From: Nioella sp965215655
GTDB lineage: Bacteria; Pseudomonadota; Alphaproteobacteria; Rhodobacterales; Rhodobacteraceae
Assembly (NCBI RefSeq): GCF_965215655.1
Contig: NZ_OZ244111.1
Coordinates: 1,054,001-1,118,000 of the forward strand
Length of the DNA stretch: 64,000 bases
Reading direction: 5' to 3'
Both the position numbers and the translations under genes were made by a program. Shown here one piece after another: positions 49,552 through 59,374 of this stretch; the first letter of the stretch is position 1; each line of letters starts with the position of its first letter. The notes beneath the pieces are model-generated. The model saw nothing but the letters and a program-made list of their open reading frames with translations, ran no database searches and was not told the origin of the DNA.

Positions 49552-50988
49552 ATGTTTGCGTCCGATATCGCCATTCTCCTGCCCGAGATCATCCTGTCCG
49601 TCTTTGCGATGGCGGGGCTGATTGCTGCGGTCTACACCTCCAAGGACGGCATGGCCCCGGCCCTTGTCTGGATAACCGCCGCGCTGCTGGCGCTGATGGG
49701 CATCTATATCGGCCTGACGGGCGAGGGCAGCCAGGTCGCCTTCGACGGCATGTTCATCAATGACGGCTTCGCCCGATTTGCCAAGGTGGTTATCCTGCTG
49801 TCTGCCGCCGCCATCCTGCTCATTGGCAAGGATTTTATGAAGCGCGACGACCTGCTGCGGTTCGAATACCCCATGCTGATCGTGCTGGCCTCGGTCGGGA
49901 TGATGGTCATGGTGTCCTCGGGCAACCTGATGACGCTCTACATGGGGTTGGAGCTGCAATCCCTGTCGCTCTACGTCGTTGCCGCCATGCGCCGGGACAG
50001 CGTGCGCTCGACGGAAGCGGGCCTGAAGTATTTCGTCCTCGGGGCGCTGTCCTCGGGCATCTTGCTTTACGGCGCCTCGCTGACCTACGGCTTTGCAGGA
50101 ACCGCCGATTTCGCCGGTATCGTCGCGGCGGTCGAGGGTGGCGCATCGCTCGGCCTGATCTTCGGTCTGGCCTTCATGGTCGCGGGTCTTGCCTTCAAGG
50201 TCTCCGCCGCGCCCTTCCACATGTGGACGCCGGATGTGTACGAGGGCTCGCCCACCCCGGTCACCGCCTTCTTCGCCACCGCGCCCAAGATGGCCGCCAT
50301 GGGCCTGCTGGCCCGCCTGGCCCATGATGCGTTCGGCAGCGTGGTCAGCGACTGGCAGCAAATCATCGCGCTTCTGGCGGTTCTGTCCATGTTCCTCGGT
50401 GCCATTGCCGCGATCGGTCAGACCGACATCAAGCGCCTGATGGCCTATTCCTCGATCTCGCATATGGGCTTTGCCCTGATGGGTCTGGCCGCAGGCACCG
50501 AACAGGGCGTCAGCGCCATGCTGATCTACATGGCGATCTACGTGACCATGAATGTCGGCACCTTCGCCTTCATCCTGTCGATGCAGAAGGATGGCCGTCA
50601 CATCACCAACATCTCGTCGCTGAATGCCTTCTCGACGAAAGAGCCGATCAAGGCCGCCGCGATCCTGATCCTGATGTTCAGCCTCGCCGGTGTGCCGCCG
50701 ATGGTGGGCTTCTTTGGCAAATACGCGGTGCTTCTGGCCGCCGTGGACGCGGGCCTGAACCTGGTGGCGATCCTGGGTGTGGTCGCTTCGGTGATCGGTG
50801 CCTTCTACTATCTGCGCATCGTCTACTTCATGTATTTCGGCGAGGAACGCGAAGGCATCGACGGCAAGATGAGCCCGCTGGCCTATGCCGGTCTGATGGC
50901 CGCCGCCGCGATCATGCTGCTTGGGGTCTTCAACCTCTTCGGGGTGGACAGCCTGGCCGAAGCAGCCGCCGCGACGCTGGTCCGCTAA
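49552..50988 (+). CDS. nuoN: NADH-quinone oxidoreductase subunit N
   Basis: A 478-residue antiporter-like subunit. YMGLELQSLSLYVVAAMRRD holds the conserved glutamate, FKVSAAPFHMWTPDVYEGSP and MAYSSISHMGFALMGLAAG the proton-channel lysine/histidine region, and FSLAGVPPMVGFFGKYAVLL the C-terminal conserved helix. It is the last nuo gene and is three bases ahead of birA. Confidence 0.96.
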   Translation: MFASDIAILLPEIILSVFAMAGLIAAVYTSKDGMAPALVWITAALLALMGIYIGLTGEGSQVAFDGMFINDGFARFAKVVILLSAAAILLIGKDFMKRDDLLRFEYPMLIVLASVGMMVMVSSGNLMTLYMGLELQSLSLYVVAAMRRDSVRSTEAGLKYFVLGALSSGILLYGASLTYGFAGTADFAGIVAAVEGGASLGLIFGLAFMVAGLAFKVSAAPFHMWTPDVYEGSPTPVTAFFATAPKMAAMGLLARLAHDAFGSVVSDWQQIIALLAVLSMFLGAIAAIGQTDIKRLMAYSSISHMGFALMGLAAGTEQGVSAMLIYMAIYVTMNVGTFAFILSMQKDGRHITNISSLNAFSTKEPIKAAAILILMFSLAGVPPMVGFFGKYAVLLAAVDAGLNLVAILGVVASVIGAFYYLRIVYFMYFGEEREGIDGKMSPLAYAGLMAAAAIMLLGVFNLFGVDSLAEAAAATLVR

Positions 50989-50991
50989 GCC

Positions 50992-51741
50992 ATGACTGGC
51001 TGGCCCGAGGGCGTCGGCCGCAGGGTCCTGCAAACGGTCGATAGCACCATGGCCGAGGGCGCGCGTATTGCGCCCTCACTGGCCGGTCCGGAATGGGTGC
51101 TTGCGCTGGAGCAGACCGCAGGCCATGGCCGCAGGGGCCGGGCCTGGTCCTCGCCCAAGGGGAATTTCTTCGCCTCTCTGGTGCTGCAGCCCAAAGAAGC
51201 CCCCGATCAGGTTGCGCTGCGCAGCTTCGTGGCAGCCCTCGCCCTGCGAGATGCCTTCGTTGCGGCGACGGGGCGGGCCGAGGCGTTCAAGCTCAAATGG
51301 CCCAATGACGTGCTGCTGAATGGCGGCAAGGTTGCGGGTATCCTGCTGGAAAGCGTTGGATCGGGGCAGGGGGTCACGCACCTCATTATCGGGATTGGCG
51401 TGAACCTTGTGGCGGCCCCCGGGGCCGATCAGGTGGAAGAGGGCGCGGTGCCGCCCGTCAGCCTGCTGTCCGAGACCGGCATTCGCGTCAGCCCCGAAGA
51501 GTTCCTCGACCTGCTGGCCGTCGCCTATGCCCGGTATGAGCAGCAATTCACCACCTACGGCTTTGCCCCTATCCGCACCGCCTGGCTGCAGGATGCCGCG
51601 CGCTTGGGCGAGACCATCACCGCCCGCACCACCGCCGAGACCATGACCGGGCGCTTTGAGACCATCGACGAAGCCGGTAATCTGATCCTGACCACCGCCA
51701 AGGGGCAGCGGGCGATTCCGGCTGCCGACATCTTTTTCTGA
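50992..51741 (+). CDS. birA: Biotin-[acetyl-CoA-carboxylase] ligase
   Basis: A 249-residue biotin protein ligase that activates biotin as biotinyl-AMP and attaches it to carrier lysines such as the one in MccA. TVDSTMAEGARIA starts the catalytic fold, GHGRRGRAWSSPKGNFFAS is the biotinyl-AMP loop, and KWPNDVLLNGGKVAGILLE holds the catalytic lysine. The N-terminal DNA-binding domain of E. coli BirA is absent, so it is a ligase only. The nuoN-birA-coaX-rnj order is typical for alphaproteobacteria. Confidence 0.94.
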   Translation: MTGWPEGVGRRVLQTVDSTMAEGARIAPSLAGPEWVLALEQTAGHGRRGRAWSSPKGNFFASLVLQPKEAPDQVALRSFVAALALRDAFVAATGRAEAFKLKWPNDVLLNGGKVAGILLESVGSGQGVTHLIIGIGVNLVAAPGADQVEEGAVPPVSLLSETGIRVSPEEFLDLLAVAYARYEQQFTTYGFAPIRTAWLQDAARLGETITARTTAETMTGRFETIDEAGNLILTTAKGQRAIPAADIFF

Positions 51742-51760
51742 CCAAAAGGGGGCAACGCCC

Positions 51761-52540
51761 ATGCTTCTGGCCATCGACACCGGCAACACCAACACGGTTT
51801 TTTCCATCTGGGACGGGCGGCAGATCCTTGCGACCTTCCGCACCACGACGGAACATCAGCGCACGGCGGACCAGTATTTCGTCTGGCTGTCGACGCTGAT
51901 GGCGCACAAGAAACTGGATGTGACGATCACCGATTGCATCATTTCGTCCACCGTGCCACGTGTGGTGTTCAACCTGCGCGTCCTGTGTGACCGCTATTTC
52001 GACTGTCGCCCGCTTGTGGTTGGCAAGCCCGATTGCCTGCTGCCCAACCCGCCCCGTGTCGATGCGGGCACGCAGGTGGGGCCGGACCGTCTGGTCAATG
52101 CCGCCGCAGCCTTCGACCGGCACGGGGGCAACCTGATCGTCGTCGATTTCGGGACCGCCACCACCTTCGACGTTGTGGCTGGGGATGGGGCCTATGTGGG
52201 TGGGGTCATTGCGCCGGGCGTGAACCTGAGCCTGGAGGCGCTGCACCACGCTGCTGCCGCGCTGCCCCATGTGGACGTGACCAAGCCACAGAACGTCATT
52301 GGCACCAATACCGTGGCCTGTATGCAGTCGGGTATCTTCTGGGGCTATGTGGGTCTTGTACGCGGCATCTGTGACCGGATTTGCGCGGAATATGAAAAAC
52401 CCATGCGGATCATCGGCACCGGTGGCCTCGCGCCATTGTTCTCGCAGGGGGATGTGCTATTTGACCTGATCGAAGACGACCTGACGATCCACGGGCTGAC
52501 CGTGATCCACAAATACAACAAGGATAACGGGCAGATATGA
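51761..52540 (+). CDS. coaX: Type III pantothenate kinase
   Basis: A 259-residue enzyme that phosphorylates pantothenate, the first step to coenzyme A. The ASKHA-fold phosphate motif is LLAIDTGNTNTVFSIWDG; GPDRLVNAAAAFDRHGG and VVDFGTATTFDVV hold the catalytic aspartate and second phosphate motif. CoaX needs a monovalent cation and is not inhibited by CoA in studied members. It overlaps rnj by four bases (ATGA). Confidence 0.95.
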   Translation: MLLAIDTGNTNTVFSIWDGRQILATFRTTTEHQRTADQYFVWLSTLMAHKKLDVTITDCIISSTVPRVVFNLRVLCDRYFDCRPLVVGKPDCLLPNPPRVDAGTQVGPDRLVNAAAAFDRHGGNLIVVDFGTATTFDVVAGDGAYVGGVIAPGVNLSLEALHHAAAALPHVDVTKPQNVIGTNTVACMQSGIFWGYVGLVRGICDRICAEYEKPMRIIGTGGLAPLFSQGDVLFDLIEDDLTIHGLTVIHKYNKDNGQI

Positions 52541-54213
52541 CCTCCTCCCCTCGACTGATCTACCTTCCCCTCGGCGGCGCGGGGGAGATCGGGATGAATT
52601 GCTACCTCTATGGCTATGGGCCGCAGGGGGATGAGCGGCTCATCCTCGTCGATGTGGGTGTGAGCTTCCCCGATATGGATGGCACCCCCGGCGTCGATCT
52701 GATCCTGCCTGACATCGCCTGGATCGCGGAACGCGCGGACCGGCTGGACGGCATCTTCATCACCCACGCGCATGAAGACCATGTCGGCGCGCTTGGCCAT
52801 CTCTACCGCCATTTCCGCAAAGTGCCGGTCTTTGCCCGGCCTTTCACCGCAGCCATTGCCACCCGCAAAATGGAAGAGGCGGGGCAGGATCCAGCCATGG
52901 TGCAGGTCGCGCCGGTCTGGCCGGAAACGGTGACAGCCGGTCCCTTTACCGTAGGCTTCGCCCCCACCTCGCATTCCATCCCCGAAGCCTCTGCGCTTGT
53001 CATCGACAGCCCTGAAGGCCGTGTTGTGCATTCCGGTGACTTCAAGATCGACCCCAATCCGCGTGTGGGCGAACCCTTTGATCCAGAGATGTGGGAAGAG
53101 ATCGGCAAGACTGGCGTCCGGGCGCTGATCTGCGATTCCACCAACGTGTTTTCCCGTCACGCGGGCCGCAGCGAAAGCGATTTGCCGGAACCGATCACCA
53201 AACTGGTGTCTGAGGCGCGCGGCATGGTCGTGGCGACCACCTTCGCCTCCAACATCGCTCGGGTGAAGACGCTGGCGGAGGCGGGCCGTGCCGCTGGCCG
53301 GTCTGTCTGCCTGATGGGCCGGGCGATGAAGCGGATGGTGACGGTTGCGGTGGAAACCGGCGTGCTGACCGACTTCCCCTCGACCATCAGCCCCGAGGAA
53401 GCCACACAGGTGCCGCGCGAGAACCTAATGCTGATCGTGACCGGTAGCCAGGGCGAACGGCGCGCGGCTTCGGCGGCGCTGAGCCGTGGCAAGTATCTTG
53501 GGCATGAACTGAAAGAGGGCGAGACCTTCCTCTTCTCCTCCAAGACCATTCCGGGCAACGAGGTCTCGGTCGGGCGCATCCAGAATGCGCTGTCGGAAAT
53601 CGGTGTCGATATCGTCGATGAACAAAGCGGGTTCTATCACGTGTCCGGCCACGCCAACCGGCCGGATCTGGAACGGATGCACGAGCTGCTGAAACCGCAG
53701 ATCCTTGTGCCAAATCATGGCGAACACCGCCATCTGCGCGAACATTGCAAGGTTGGGGCTGCGGGCGGGATTACTCCGGTTCTGGCGCCGAACGGGTCGA
53801 TGGTCGAGCTGTCCGGCAACAAACCGGGCATTGTCGAGCATGTCGACGTGACACGTGCCTATCTCGATGGCTCCCGCGTGATCGGGGCGCTTGATGGTGT
53901 GGTGCGCGACCGGATGAAACTGGCGCTCAATGGCCTCGTGATCGTGGCCCTGATCATCGACGAGGAAGATGAGCCGCTGGAGGATTGCTGGGTCGAACTG
54001 CGGGGCTTGCCGGAGATGGTGGGCAATCAAAGCCTGTCGGAGATGATCGAAGACCAGCTGGCCGAGATGTTCCCGCGCCTGACCCACAAGATGGTGATGC
54101 ATGACGACAAGCTGGAAGACGAGGTCAAGCGCGTCGTCCGGCAGGTCTGCGTGTCCGAGATCGGGCGCAAGCCCGAGGTCACGACCATCATCTCGCGGCT
54201 GATGGCGGGCTGA
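52537..54213 (+). CDS. rnj: Ribonuclease J
   Basis: A 558-residue metallo-beta-lactamase/beta-CASP RNase with endo- and 5'-exonuclease activity, used in rRNA maturation and mRNA decay. The metal motif is FITHAHEDHVGAL, further ligands lie in SGDFKIDPNPR and PNHGEHRH, and STNVFSRHAGRSE starts the beta-CASP part. A C-terminal dimerisation domain completes the normal length. It is translated from an overlap with coaX and its stop overlaps the next gene. Confidence 0.94.
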   Translation: MTSSPRLIYLPLGGAGEIGMNCYLYGYGPQGDERLILVDVGVSFPDMDGTPGVDLILPDIAWIAERADRLDGIFITHAHEDHVGALGHLYRHFRKVPVFARPFTAAIATRKMEEAGQDPAMVQVAPVWPETVTAGPFTVGFAPTSHSIPEASALVIDSPEGRVVHSGDFKIDPNPRVGEPFDPEMWEEIGKTGVRALICDSTNVFSRHAGRSESDLPEPITKLVSEARGMVVATTFASNIARVKTLAEAGRAAGRSVCLMGRAMKRMVTVAVETGVLTDFPSTISPEEATQVPRENLMLIVTGSQGERRAASAALSRGKYLGHELKEGETFLFSSKTIPGNEVSVGRIQNALSEIGVDIVDEQSGFYHVSGHANRPDLERMHELLKPQILVPNHGEHRHLREHCKVGAAGGITPVLAPNGSMVELSGNKPGIVEHVDVTRAYLDGSRVIGALDGVVRDRMKLALNGLVIVALIIDEEDEPLEDCWVELRGLPEMVGNQSLSEMIEDQLAEMFPRLTHKMVMHDDKLEDEVKRVVRQVCVSEIGRKPEVTTIISRLMAG

Positions 54214-54599
54214 TGGCCCTCAGGGTGGAACACCTTCCCGGCCTGTCCGGGTGGGCCCCCGCCCTGCTGCATGAAAACGGAAACAGCTGGCTCAGCCTGC
54301 CGGTGGCCAGCGGCCAAGCGGAGTTTTCCATCCGTCTGCCGCTGACCGAACCCTACGTTGCTGCCCTGCGTGCCGACCCGGCGCGCGTCTGGATCATTTT
54401 TGGCGCGCTACACGCGCGACTTCAATCGCTTGGCCCCCGCGTGGGACAAAACCTCGCGCCGGACATCGCTGTGGTCATCCTGCCCCGCATTCTCGGGGCC
54501 GAGGATCTTGGCCGCCTTTGCAGCGAACTGCGCGCGGAAGTGCCCGATTTCGACAACGTCATCGCACAGGCCTCTGACCACAGCTACCACGCACCCTGA
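54213..54599 (+). CDS. Hypothetical protein downstream of RNase J
   Basis: A 128-residue protein of mixed alpha-beta look, beginning MALRVEHLPGLSGWAPALLH and ending ASDHSYHAP. Its start shares one base with the rnj stop (TGATG), so it is translated from the rnj mRNA. No domain, signal peptide or membrane helix is seen. Composition fits the neighbours. Family not recognised; an RNA-related role is only suggested by coupling to rnj. Confidence 0.65.
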   Translation: MALRVEHLPGLSGWAPALLHENGNSWLSLPVASGQAEFSIRLPLTEPYVAALRADPARVWIIFGALHARLQSLGPRVGQNLAPDIAVVILPRILGAEDLGRLCSELRAEVPDFDNVIAQASDHSYHAP

Positions 54600-54691
54600 C
54601 GGCTGGAACGCGACCTTCTGCCGGTCGGAAAAGGGTTAGACTGCGAGCTGTTCCCGGCGTTTCCTGACCGAAACGGCTATGGGAGGACGCC

Positions 54692-55531
54692 ATGTGGACT
54701 GCAGATGATCTGATCGACCGGGAACGCTATCCGATCCACGAGCATGGCCCGGCCCGCGATGCGGTGCTGGCCAAGGTGCGCGCCGATCTTGCGCAGGACG
54801 GTTGCGCGGTCATAAAGGGATTCCTGACACCGGCAGGGGTGGCGGCCCTGGCGGAAGAGGCCGACAGCGTCGCCGACAAGGGCCATCGCAGCTACAACCG
54901 CACCAATGCCTATTTCACCGCCGATGACCCAAGCCTGCCTGAGGATGACCCGCGTCGGCAGTTCTTCGACCGCTCCAACGCCTTCATCCCGGCGGATAAT
55001 TTTGCCAAGTTCGGTCCGCTGCGCACCATCCATGACAGCAAGGGGTTTGACGATTTCATCCGCGACTGCCTGCAGGAAACCCGGTTCTACCGCTATGCCG
55101 ACCCGCTGGCCGATGTGATCGTGAACGCGGCAGGCGAGGGCAATGGCTTCCCCTGGCATTTCGACACCAACAATTTCACCGTGACGCTGGCCATTCAGAA
55201 TGCGAAAGGGGGTGGGGCCTTTGAGTATGCCCCAATGATCCGCGAGACGGACGAGAATTTCGACGAGGTCGCCCGCGTTCTGAACGGCACGTCAGACCGG
55301 GTGACGGTGCTGACCCTCGAACCCGGAGACCTGCAACTGTTCAAGGGGCGCTATTCCCTGCACCGGGTCGCGCCGCTGAAGGGTGACCGCCCGCGCTACG
55401 TGGCAATCTTTTCCTATGTGGATCAGCCCGACATGGTGGGCGCGCCGGAACGCACCCGCCAGCTCTATGGCCGCACCCTGCCCATCCATCATGAACGGGC
55501 CGGGCAGCGCGGGGATGCGTTGATCGACTGA
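54692..55531 (+). CDS. Fe(II)/2-oxoglutarate oxygenase of the PhyH/BesD-like group
   Basis: A 279-residue protein. The iron site reads GNGFPWHFDTNNFTV, with His and Asp two residues apart, the distal histidine is in GRYSLHRVAPLKG, and RPRYVAIFSYVDQPD supplies the 2-oxoglutarate arginine. The overall layout (DRERYPI start, QDGCAVIKGFL) recalls amino-acid halogenases of the BesD/HalD type; those lack the carboxylate ligand, whereas Asp is present here, so hydroxylation is expected rather than halogenation. The comparison is from memory. GGGAGGA precedes the start. It converges with the helicase gene nine bases away. Confidence 0.78.
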   Translation: MWTADDLIDRERYPIHEHGPARDAVLAKVRADLAQDGCAVIKGFLTPAGVAALAEEADSVADKGHRSYNRTNAYFTADDPSLPEDDPRRQFFDRSNAFIPADNFAKFGPLRTIHDSKGFDDFIRDCLQETRFYRYADPLADVIVNAAGEGNGFPWHFDTNNFTVTLAIQNAKGGGAFEYAPMIRETDENFDEVARVLNGTSDRVTVLTLEPGDLQLFKGRYSLHRVAPLKGDRPRYVAIFSYVDQPDMVGAPERTRQLYGRTLPIHHERAGQRGDALID

Positions 55532-55539
55532 GAGGCGCC

Positions 55540-57057
55540 TCAGGCGGCGGACTCGCTTTCGTCGCCGTTGCCATCATCGGCAGGTGCTTCCGTGGCTTCA
55601 GCGGGCTTTGCAGCCTCTCCACGACGCTCGGCAAAGCTGAGCGCGATGAAGTCGGGCATGTGGTCGCCCATGCCGACGACCTGATTGCCACCGCGACGCC
55701 CGCCACCGCCGCCGGACCGTTGCCGGGGTTCGGATTTGCGGCGCGGCTCGCTGCGTTCTGGTTTGACCGGGGCCTCTGCCTGTGCTTCCTCGACCGGCTG
55801 TTCCTTGGGGGCATCATCGGTCTTGCGGCTGCGGGACCGGCCACGGCTGCGCTTGGGCTTGTCCTCGGTCGTGTCCTCCTCAGAGGACGTGCGACGCGTG
55901 TCCTTGGGCTGCCACGGGGCTTCGGCCCGCGGAACCGATTGACCGATCAGCGTTTCAATCGCCGCCAGCTGCTTGTCATCGGCGGGCACGGCCATCATGA
56001 CCGTGGTGCCCTTGCGGCCCGCGCGCCCGGTGCGGCCGATGCGGTGCACATAGTCTTCTGCATGGCCGGGCACGTCATAGTTGAACACGTGGCTCACATT
56101 CGGAATGTCGAGGCCACGGGCCGCCACGTCGGAGGCCACGAGGAACTTGATCGAGCCGTCGCGGAACCCGTCCAGCGTCCGCATCCGGTGCGACTGGTCC
56201 AGGTCGCCATGAATGGGCTCGGCGTTATAGCCGTGCTTTTTCAGGGATTTGGCGACGATATCCACATCCACCTTGCGGTTGCAGAAGATGATTGCGTTTG
56301 TGCAGCCCTCGCCCTCGGCATTGATGATGGCCCGCAGCATCTCGCGTTTCTGCTTGGCGGTCTGATCGCGGCGGGTGGGTTTGAACTCCACCAGTTTCTG
56401 GGTGATCGTGTCAGAGGTCGTGGACTGACGTGCCACCTCGATCCGCTCCGGGTTCGACAGGAAGGTATTGGTGATGCGCTCGATCTCCGGCGCCATGGTG
56501 GCGGAGAAGAACAGCGTCTGCCGGGTGAAAGGCGTCAGGCCGAAAATGCGCTCAATATCGGGGATGAAGCCCATATCGAGCATCCGGTCGGCCTCATCGA
56601 CCACCATCACCTTCACATCCGACAGAATCAGCTTGCCACGTTCAAAATGGTCCAGCAGGCGGCCCGGCGTGGCGATCAGCACATCAACGCCCTTGTCGAT
56701 CAGTGCGTCCTGTTCTTTGAAGCTGACACCGCCAATCAGCAACGCCTTGGTCAGCTTCACGTATTTGGCGTAGGTGTCGAAGTTTTCGGCCACCTGTGCA
56801 GCCAGTTCGCGCGTCGGGCACAGAACAAGGCTGCGCGGCATCCGGGCGCGGGCGCGGCCACGGGCAAGGGCGGTGATCATCGGCAGGGTGAAACTGGCGG
56901 TTTTACCGGTACCGGTTTGCGCGATCCCCAACACGTCGCGCCCTTCGAGGGCGGGGGGGATGGCGCCGGCCTGGATCGGGGTGGGCTCGGTATAGCCTGC
57001 CTCTTCAACGGCCTTGAGAACCTTGGGATTAAGGTTGAGATCAGAGAATTTCGTCAT
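55540..57057 (-). CDS. DEAD-box RNA helicase, RhlE-like
   Basis: A 505-residue RNA helicase. The Q motif PTPIQAGAIPPALEGRDVLG, motif I AQTGTGKT, Ia PTRELA, II VDEADRMLDMGF, III SAT and VI HRIGRTGRAG are all present. After residue 380 a low-complexity tail rich in Arg, Ser, Glu and Gly (KRSRGRSRSRK, GGGGRRGG) should bind RNA or partners. Such helicases act in ribosome assembly, cold adaptation and RNA decay; nearness to RNase J is notable because the two can cooperate. The start at 57057 matches relatives; 57081 is an alternative. Confidence 0.92.
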   Translation of the reverse strand: MTKFSDLNLNPKVLKAVEEAGYTEPTPIQAGAIPPALEGRDVLGIAQTGTGKTASFTLPMITALARGRARARMPRSLVLCPTRELAAQVAENFDTYAKYVKLTKALLIGGVSFKEQDALIDKGVDVLIATPGRLLDHFERGKLILSDVKVMVVDEADRMLDMGFIPDIERIFGLTPFTRQTLFFSATMAPEIERITNTFLSNPERIEVARQSTTSDTITQKLVEFKPTRRDQTAKQKREMLRAIINAEGEGCTNAIIFCNRKVDVDIVAKSLKKHGYNAEPIHGDLDQSHRMRTLDGFRDGSIKFLVASDVAARGLDIPNVSHVFNYDVPGHAEDYVHRIGRTGRAGRKGTTVMMAVPADDKQLAAIETLIGQSVPRAEAPWQPKDTRRTSSEEDTTEDKPKRSRGRSRSRKTDDAPKEQPVEEAQAEAPVKPERSEPRRKSEPRQRSGGGGGRRGGNQVVGMGDHMPDFIALSFAERRGEAAKPAEATEAPADDGNGDESESAA

Positions 57058-57213
57058 ATGCGTCCAGTCTGGCGGGGTCATTTGCCCGCGTCATGTGAAT
57101 GGAGCGCATCTGCCACATCGCGCTCCGCGGTTCGGACATCGCGCGTGTCGCGATGCTGCGAATGCACATAAAACAAAACGCTGAAATGGTCAAATCCAAG
57201 CCGATTTGCGGGG

Positions 57214-57696
57214 TCATGGCGTGTCCGACTGTGACGAACGGGTCGTCATATCGCGGAACAACTCAGCCGGGGCGTGAATCCCGATGCGGCCATAGGGGCC
57301 GAGAAGCTGTGCGCTGAACCCTTCGCGTGTGGCCCGCTCGATCATACCGGGGCCAAGTGCGATGAAGCCGAGCGCGTCGTTTCGGCAATGCCCGTGCGTG
57401 CAGCCGAGCCGGTGATCGAGCCGCCGAAAGGGCAGTTCGCGGCCCGAATGATACGCCTCGGAGATGCGCAACCGGTGCACCCCGTCGCGCCTGTGGCTGA
57501 TCACCAATGCCCGGACCAGCTCAGCGTTGTCATCGGTCAGTACCACCAAATGACCATAGAGCACATGGTGTGGGTGGTCCGAAATCAAGACCTGTTGGGA
57601 GTATGTACCGGTAATCCCCGTGACTGGTGACGCGAACTCGCCGCCCGCGGATACGCAGGCGGCGAGGCCCACGCAAATCACTAGATACCGGTACAT
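57214..57696 (-). CDS. Putative lipoprotein, hypothetical
   Basis: A 160-residue protein with a short leader MYRYLVICVGLAAC; LAAC forms a lipobox with Cys14. The mature part carries HPHHVLYGHLVVLTDDNAELV and is rich in His and Arg. No family recognised. It lies between prfC and the helicase gene on the same strand. The ribosome site is weak. Confidence 0.6.
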   Translation of the reverse strand: MYRYLVICVGLAACVSAGGEFASPVTGITGTYSQQVLISDHPHHVLYGHLVVLTDDNAELVRALVISHRRDGVHRLRISEAYHSGRELPFRRLDHRLGCTHGHCRNDALGFIALGPGMIERATREGFSAQLLGPYGRIGIHAPAELFRDMTTRSSQSDTP

Positions 57697-57766
57697 CCGG
57701 TCAAGATGCGCATCAAAAGGTAAACAGAAGATTAACAGGGGTTTAGCGGTTACTCTTCACCCCCAG

Positions 57767-59374
57767 TCAGACCATCATTTCCTTCGTCGCGGTCAGCTTC
57801 ACATCCGGGTAATCCCGGCCCACGCGGTCGATGTCCCATTGCAGGCGGGTCAGGAAGACCGGGTCGCCGTCATTGTCGGTGGCCATGTGCTGCTTGTTGG
57901 CGGCGGCGAATTTCTCCACCGCCAGACGATCGCCCTGCACCCACCGGGCCGAGGTGAACTGAGAGGGTTCGAACCGCACCGGCAGCCCGTATTCCAGCTC
58001 GATCCGGCTGGCCAGCACCTCGAATTGCAGCGCGCCCACCACGCCCACGATAAACCCCGAACCAAATGTCGGCTTGAAGACCTTGGCCGCCCCTTCCTCG
58101 GCAAACTGCATCAGCGCCTTGTCCAGATGCTTGGCCTTCAGCGGGTCGCCTGCCCGGCAGGTCTGCAACAGTTCCGGCGCGAAGGAAGGGATGCCGGTGA
58201 AGCGCAGCGCTTCGCCCTCGGTCAGCGCGTCCCCGATTCGCAGTTGTCCATGGTTCGGGATGCCGATGATGTCCCCCGCCCAGGCTTCCTCCGCCAGTTC
58301 CCGGTCGCTTGCCAGAAACAGAACCGGGCTGGAAATGGCCATCGGTTTCTTGGACCGGACATGGGTCATTTTCATGCCGCGCTGGAAATGGCCTGAGGCG
58401 AGCCGCACGAAAGCCACCCGGTCGCGGTGCTTGGGGTCCATATTGGCCTGTACCTTGAAGACGAAGCCGGTGACCTTCTTTTCCTCCGGCGCGACCTCAC
58501 GCGGGGTGGCGGTCTGGACCTGTGGTTCGGGGCCGTAGCCTGCGATGCCGTCCATCAGCTCCTTGACGCCGAAGCTGTTGATGGCCGAGCCGAACCAGAT
58601 CGGTGTCAGGTGGCCTTCGAGGAAGCTCTGCTTGTCCAGCGGCGGCAGCAACTCGCGCGCCATTTCCACCTCTTCACGCAGCTTTTCCAGCAGGTCGGCG
58701 GGGATATGTTCATCGAGCTTGGGATCGTCCAGCCCCTCGATCTTGATCGATTCTGCCACCTTGTTGCGGTCTGCGCGGTCCATCAGCTCCAACCGGTCGC
58801 GCAGCAGGTCATAGCAGCCGAGGAAATCGCGGCCCATGCCGATCGGCCAGCTTGCGGGCGTCACGTCGATGGCCAGGTTTTCCTGGATCTCGTCAATGAT
58901 ATCAAAGACGTCGCGGCTTTCGCGGTCCATCTTGTTGCAAAAGGTCAGGATCGGCAGGTCGCGCAACCGGCACACCTCGAACAGCTTCTGGGTCTGGCTT
59001 TCCACCCCTTTCGCCCCGTCGATGACCATGATCGCGGCGTCAACGGCGGTGAGCGTCCGGTAGGTGTCTTCCGAAAAGTCCGAGTGACCGGGCGTATCCA
59101 CCAGGTTGAAGCGGTATTTGCCATAGTCAAAGGACATGGCCGAGGCCGAAACCGAAATGCCCCGGTCCTTCTCCATCTGCATGAAGTCCGAGCGCGTCCG
59201 CCGCGCCTCGCCCTTGGCGCGCACCTGTCCGGCCATCTGGATGGCGCCCCCGTAAAGGAGAAATTTTTCCGTCAGCGTCGTCTTGCCCGCGTCGGGATGC
59301 GAGATGATCGCAAAGGTCCGGCGGCGGGCGATTTCGGGCGGCAGGTCGGGGCGGTTCGCGGGCGTGTCCAGCAT
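57767..59374 (-). CDS. prfC: Peptide chain release factor 3
   Basis: A 535-residue translational GTPase that recycles RF1/RF2 from the ribosome after termination. GTPase motifs: G1 SHPDAGKTTLTEK, G3 LVDTPGHSDF, G4 FCNKMDRE. The RF3-specific regions SFLEGHLTPIWFGSAINSFG and RWVQGDRLAVEKFAAANKQH follow. Length matches E. coli RF3 (529). The frame is open to 59533 but conservation starts at MLDTPANRP; no strong ribosome site is visible, and an in-frame ATG at 59398 is possible. Confidence 0.95.
   Translation of the reverse strand: MLDTPANRPDLPPEIARRRTFAIISHPDAGKTTLTEKFLLYGGAIQMAGQVRAKGEARRTRSDFMQMEKDRGISVSASAMSFDYGKYRFNLVDTPGHSDFSEDTYRTLTAVDAAIMVIDGAKGVESQTQKLFEVCRLRDLPILTFCNKMDRESRDVFDIIDEIQENLAIDVTPASWPIGMGRDFLGCYDLLRDRLELMDRADRNKVAESIKIEGLDDPKLDEHIPADLLEKLREEVEMARELLPPLDKQSFLEGHLTPIWFGSAINSFGVKELMDGIAGYGPEPQVQTATPREVAPEEKKVTGFVFKVQANMDPKHRDRVAFVRLASGHFQRGMKMTHVRSKKPMAISSPVLFLASDRELAEEAWAGDIIGIPNHGQLRIGDALTEGEALRFTGIPSFAPELLQTCRAGDPLKAKHLDKALMQFAEEGAAKVFKPTFGSGFIVGVVGALQFEVLASRIELEYGLPVRFEPSQFTSARWVQGDRLAVEKFAAANKQHMATDNDGDPVFLTRLQWDIDRVGRDYPDVKLTATKEMMV

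Noticed and set aside
44550..51033. Very long minus-strand open frames (1208 and 1025 codons) across nuoJ-nuoN
   Set aside because: They lie antisense to strongly conserved nuo genes, have the His/Arg/Gln-rich composition of GC-rich shadow frames and no start signals.
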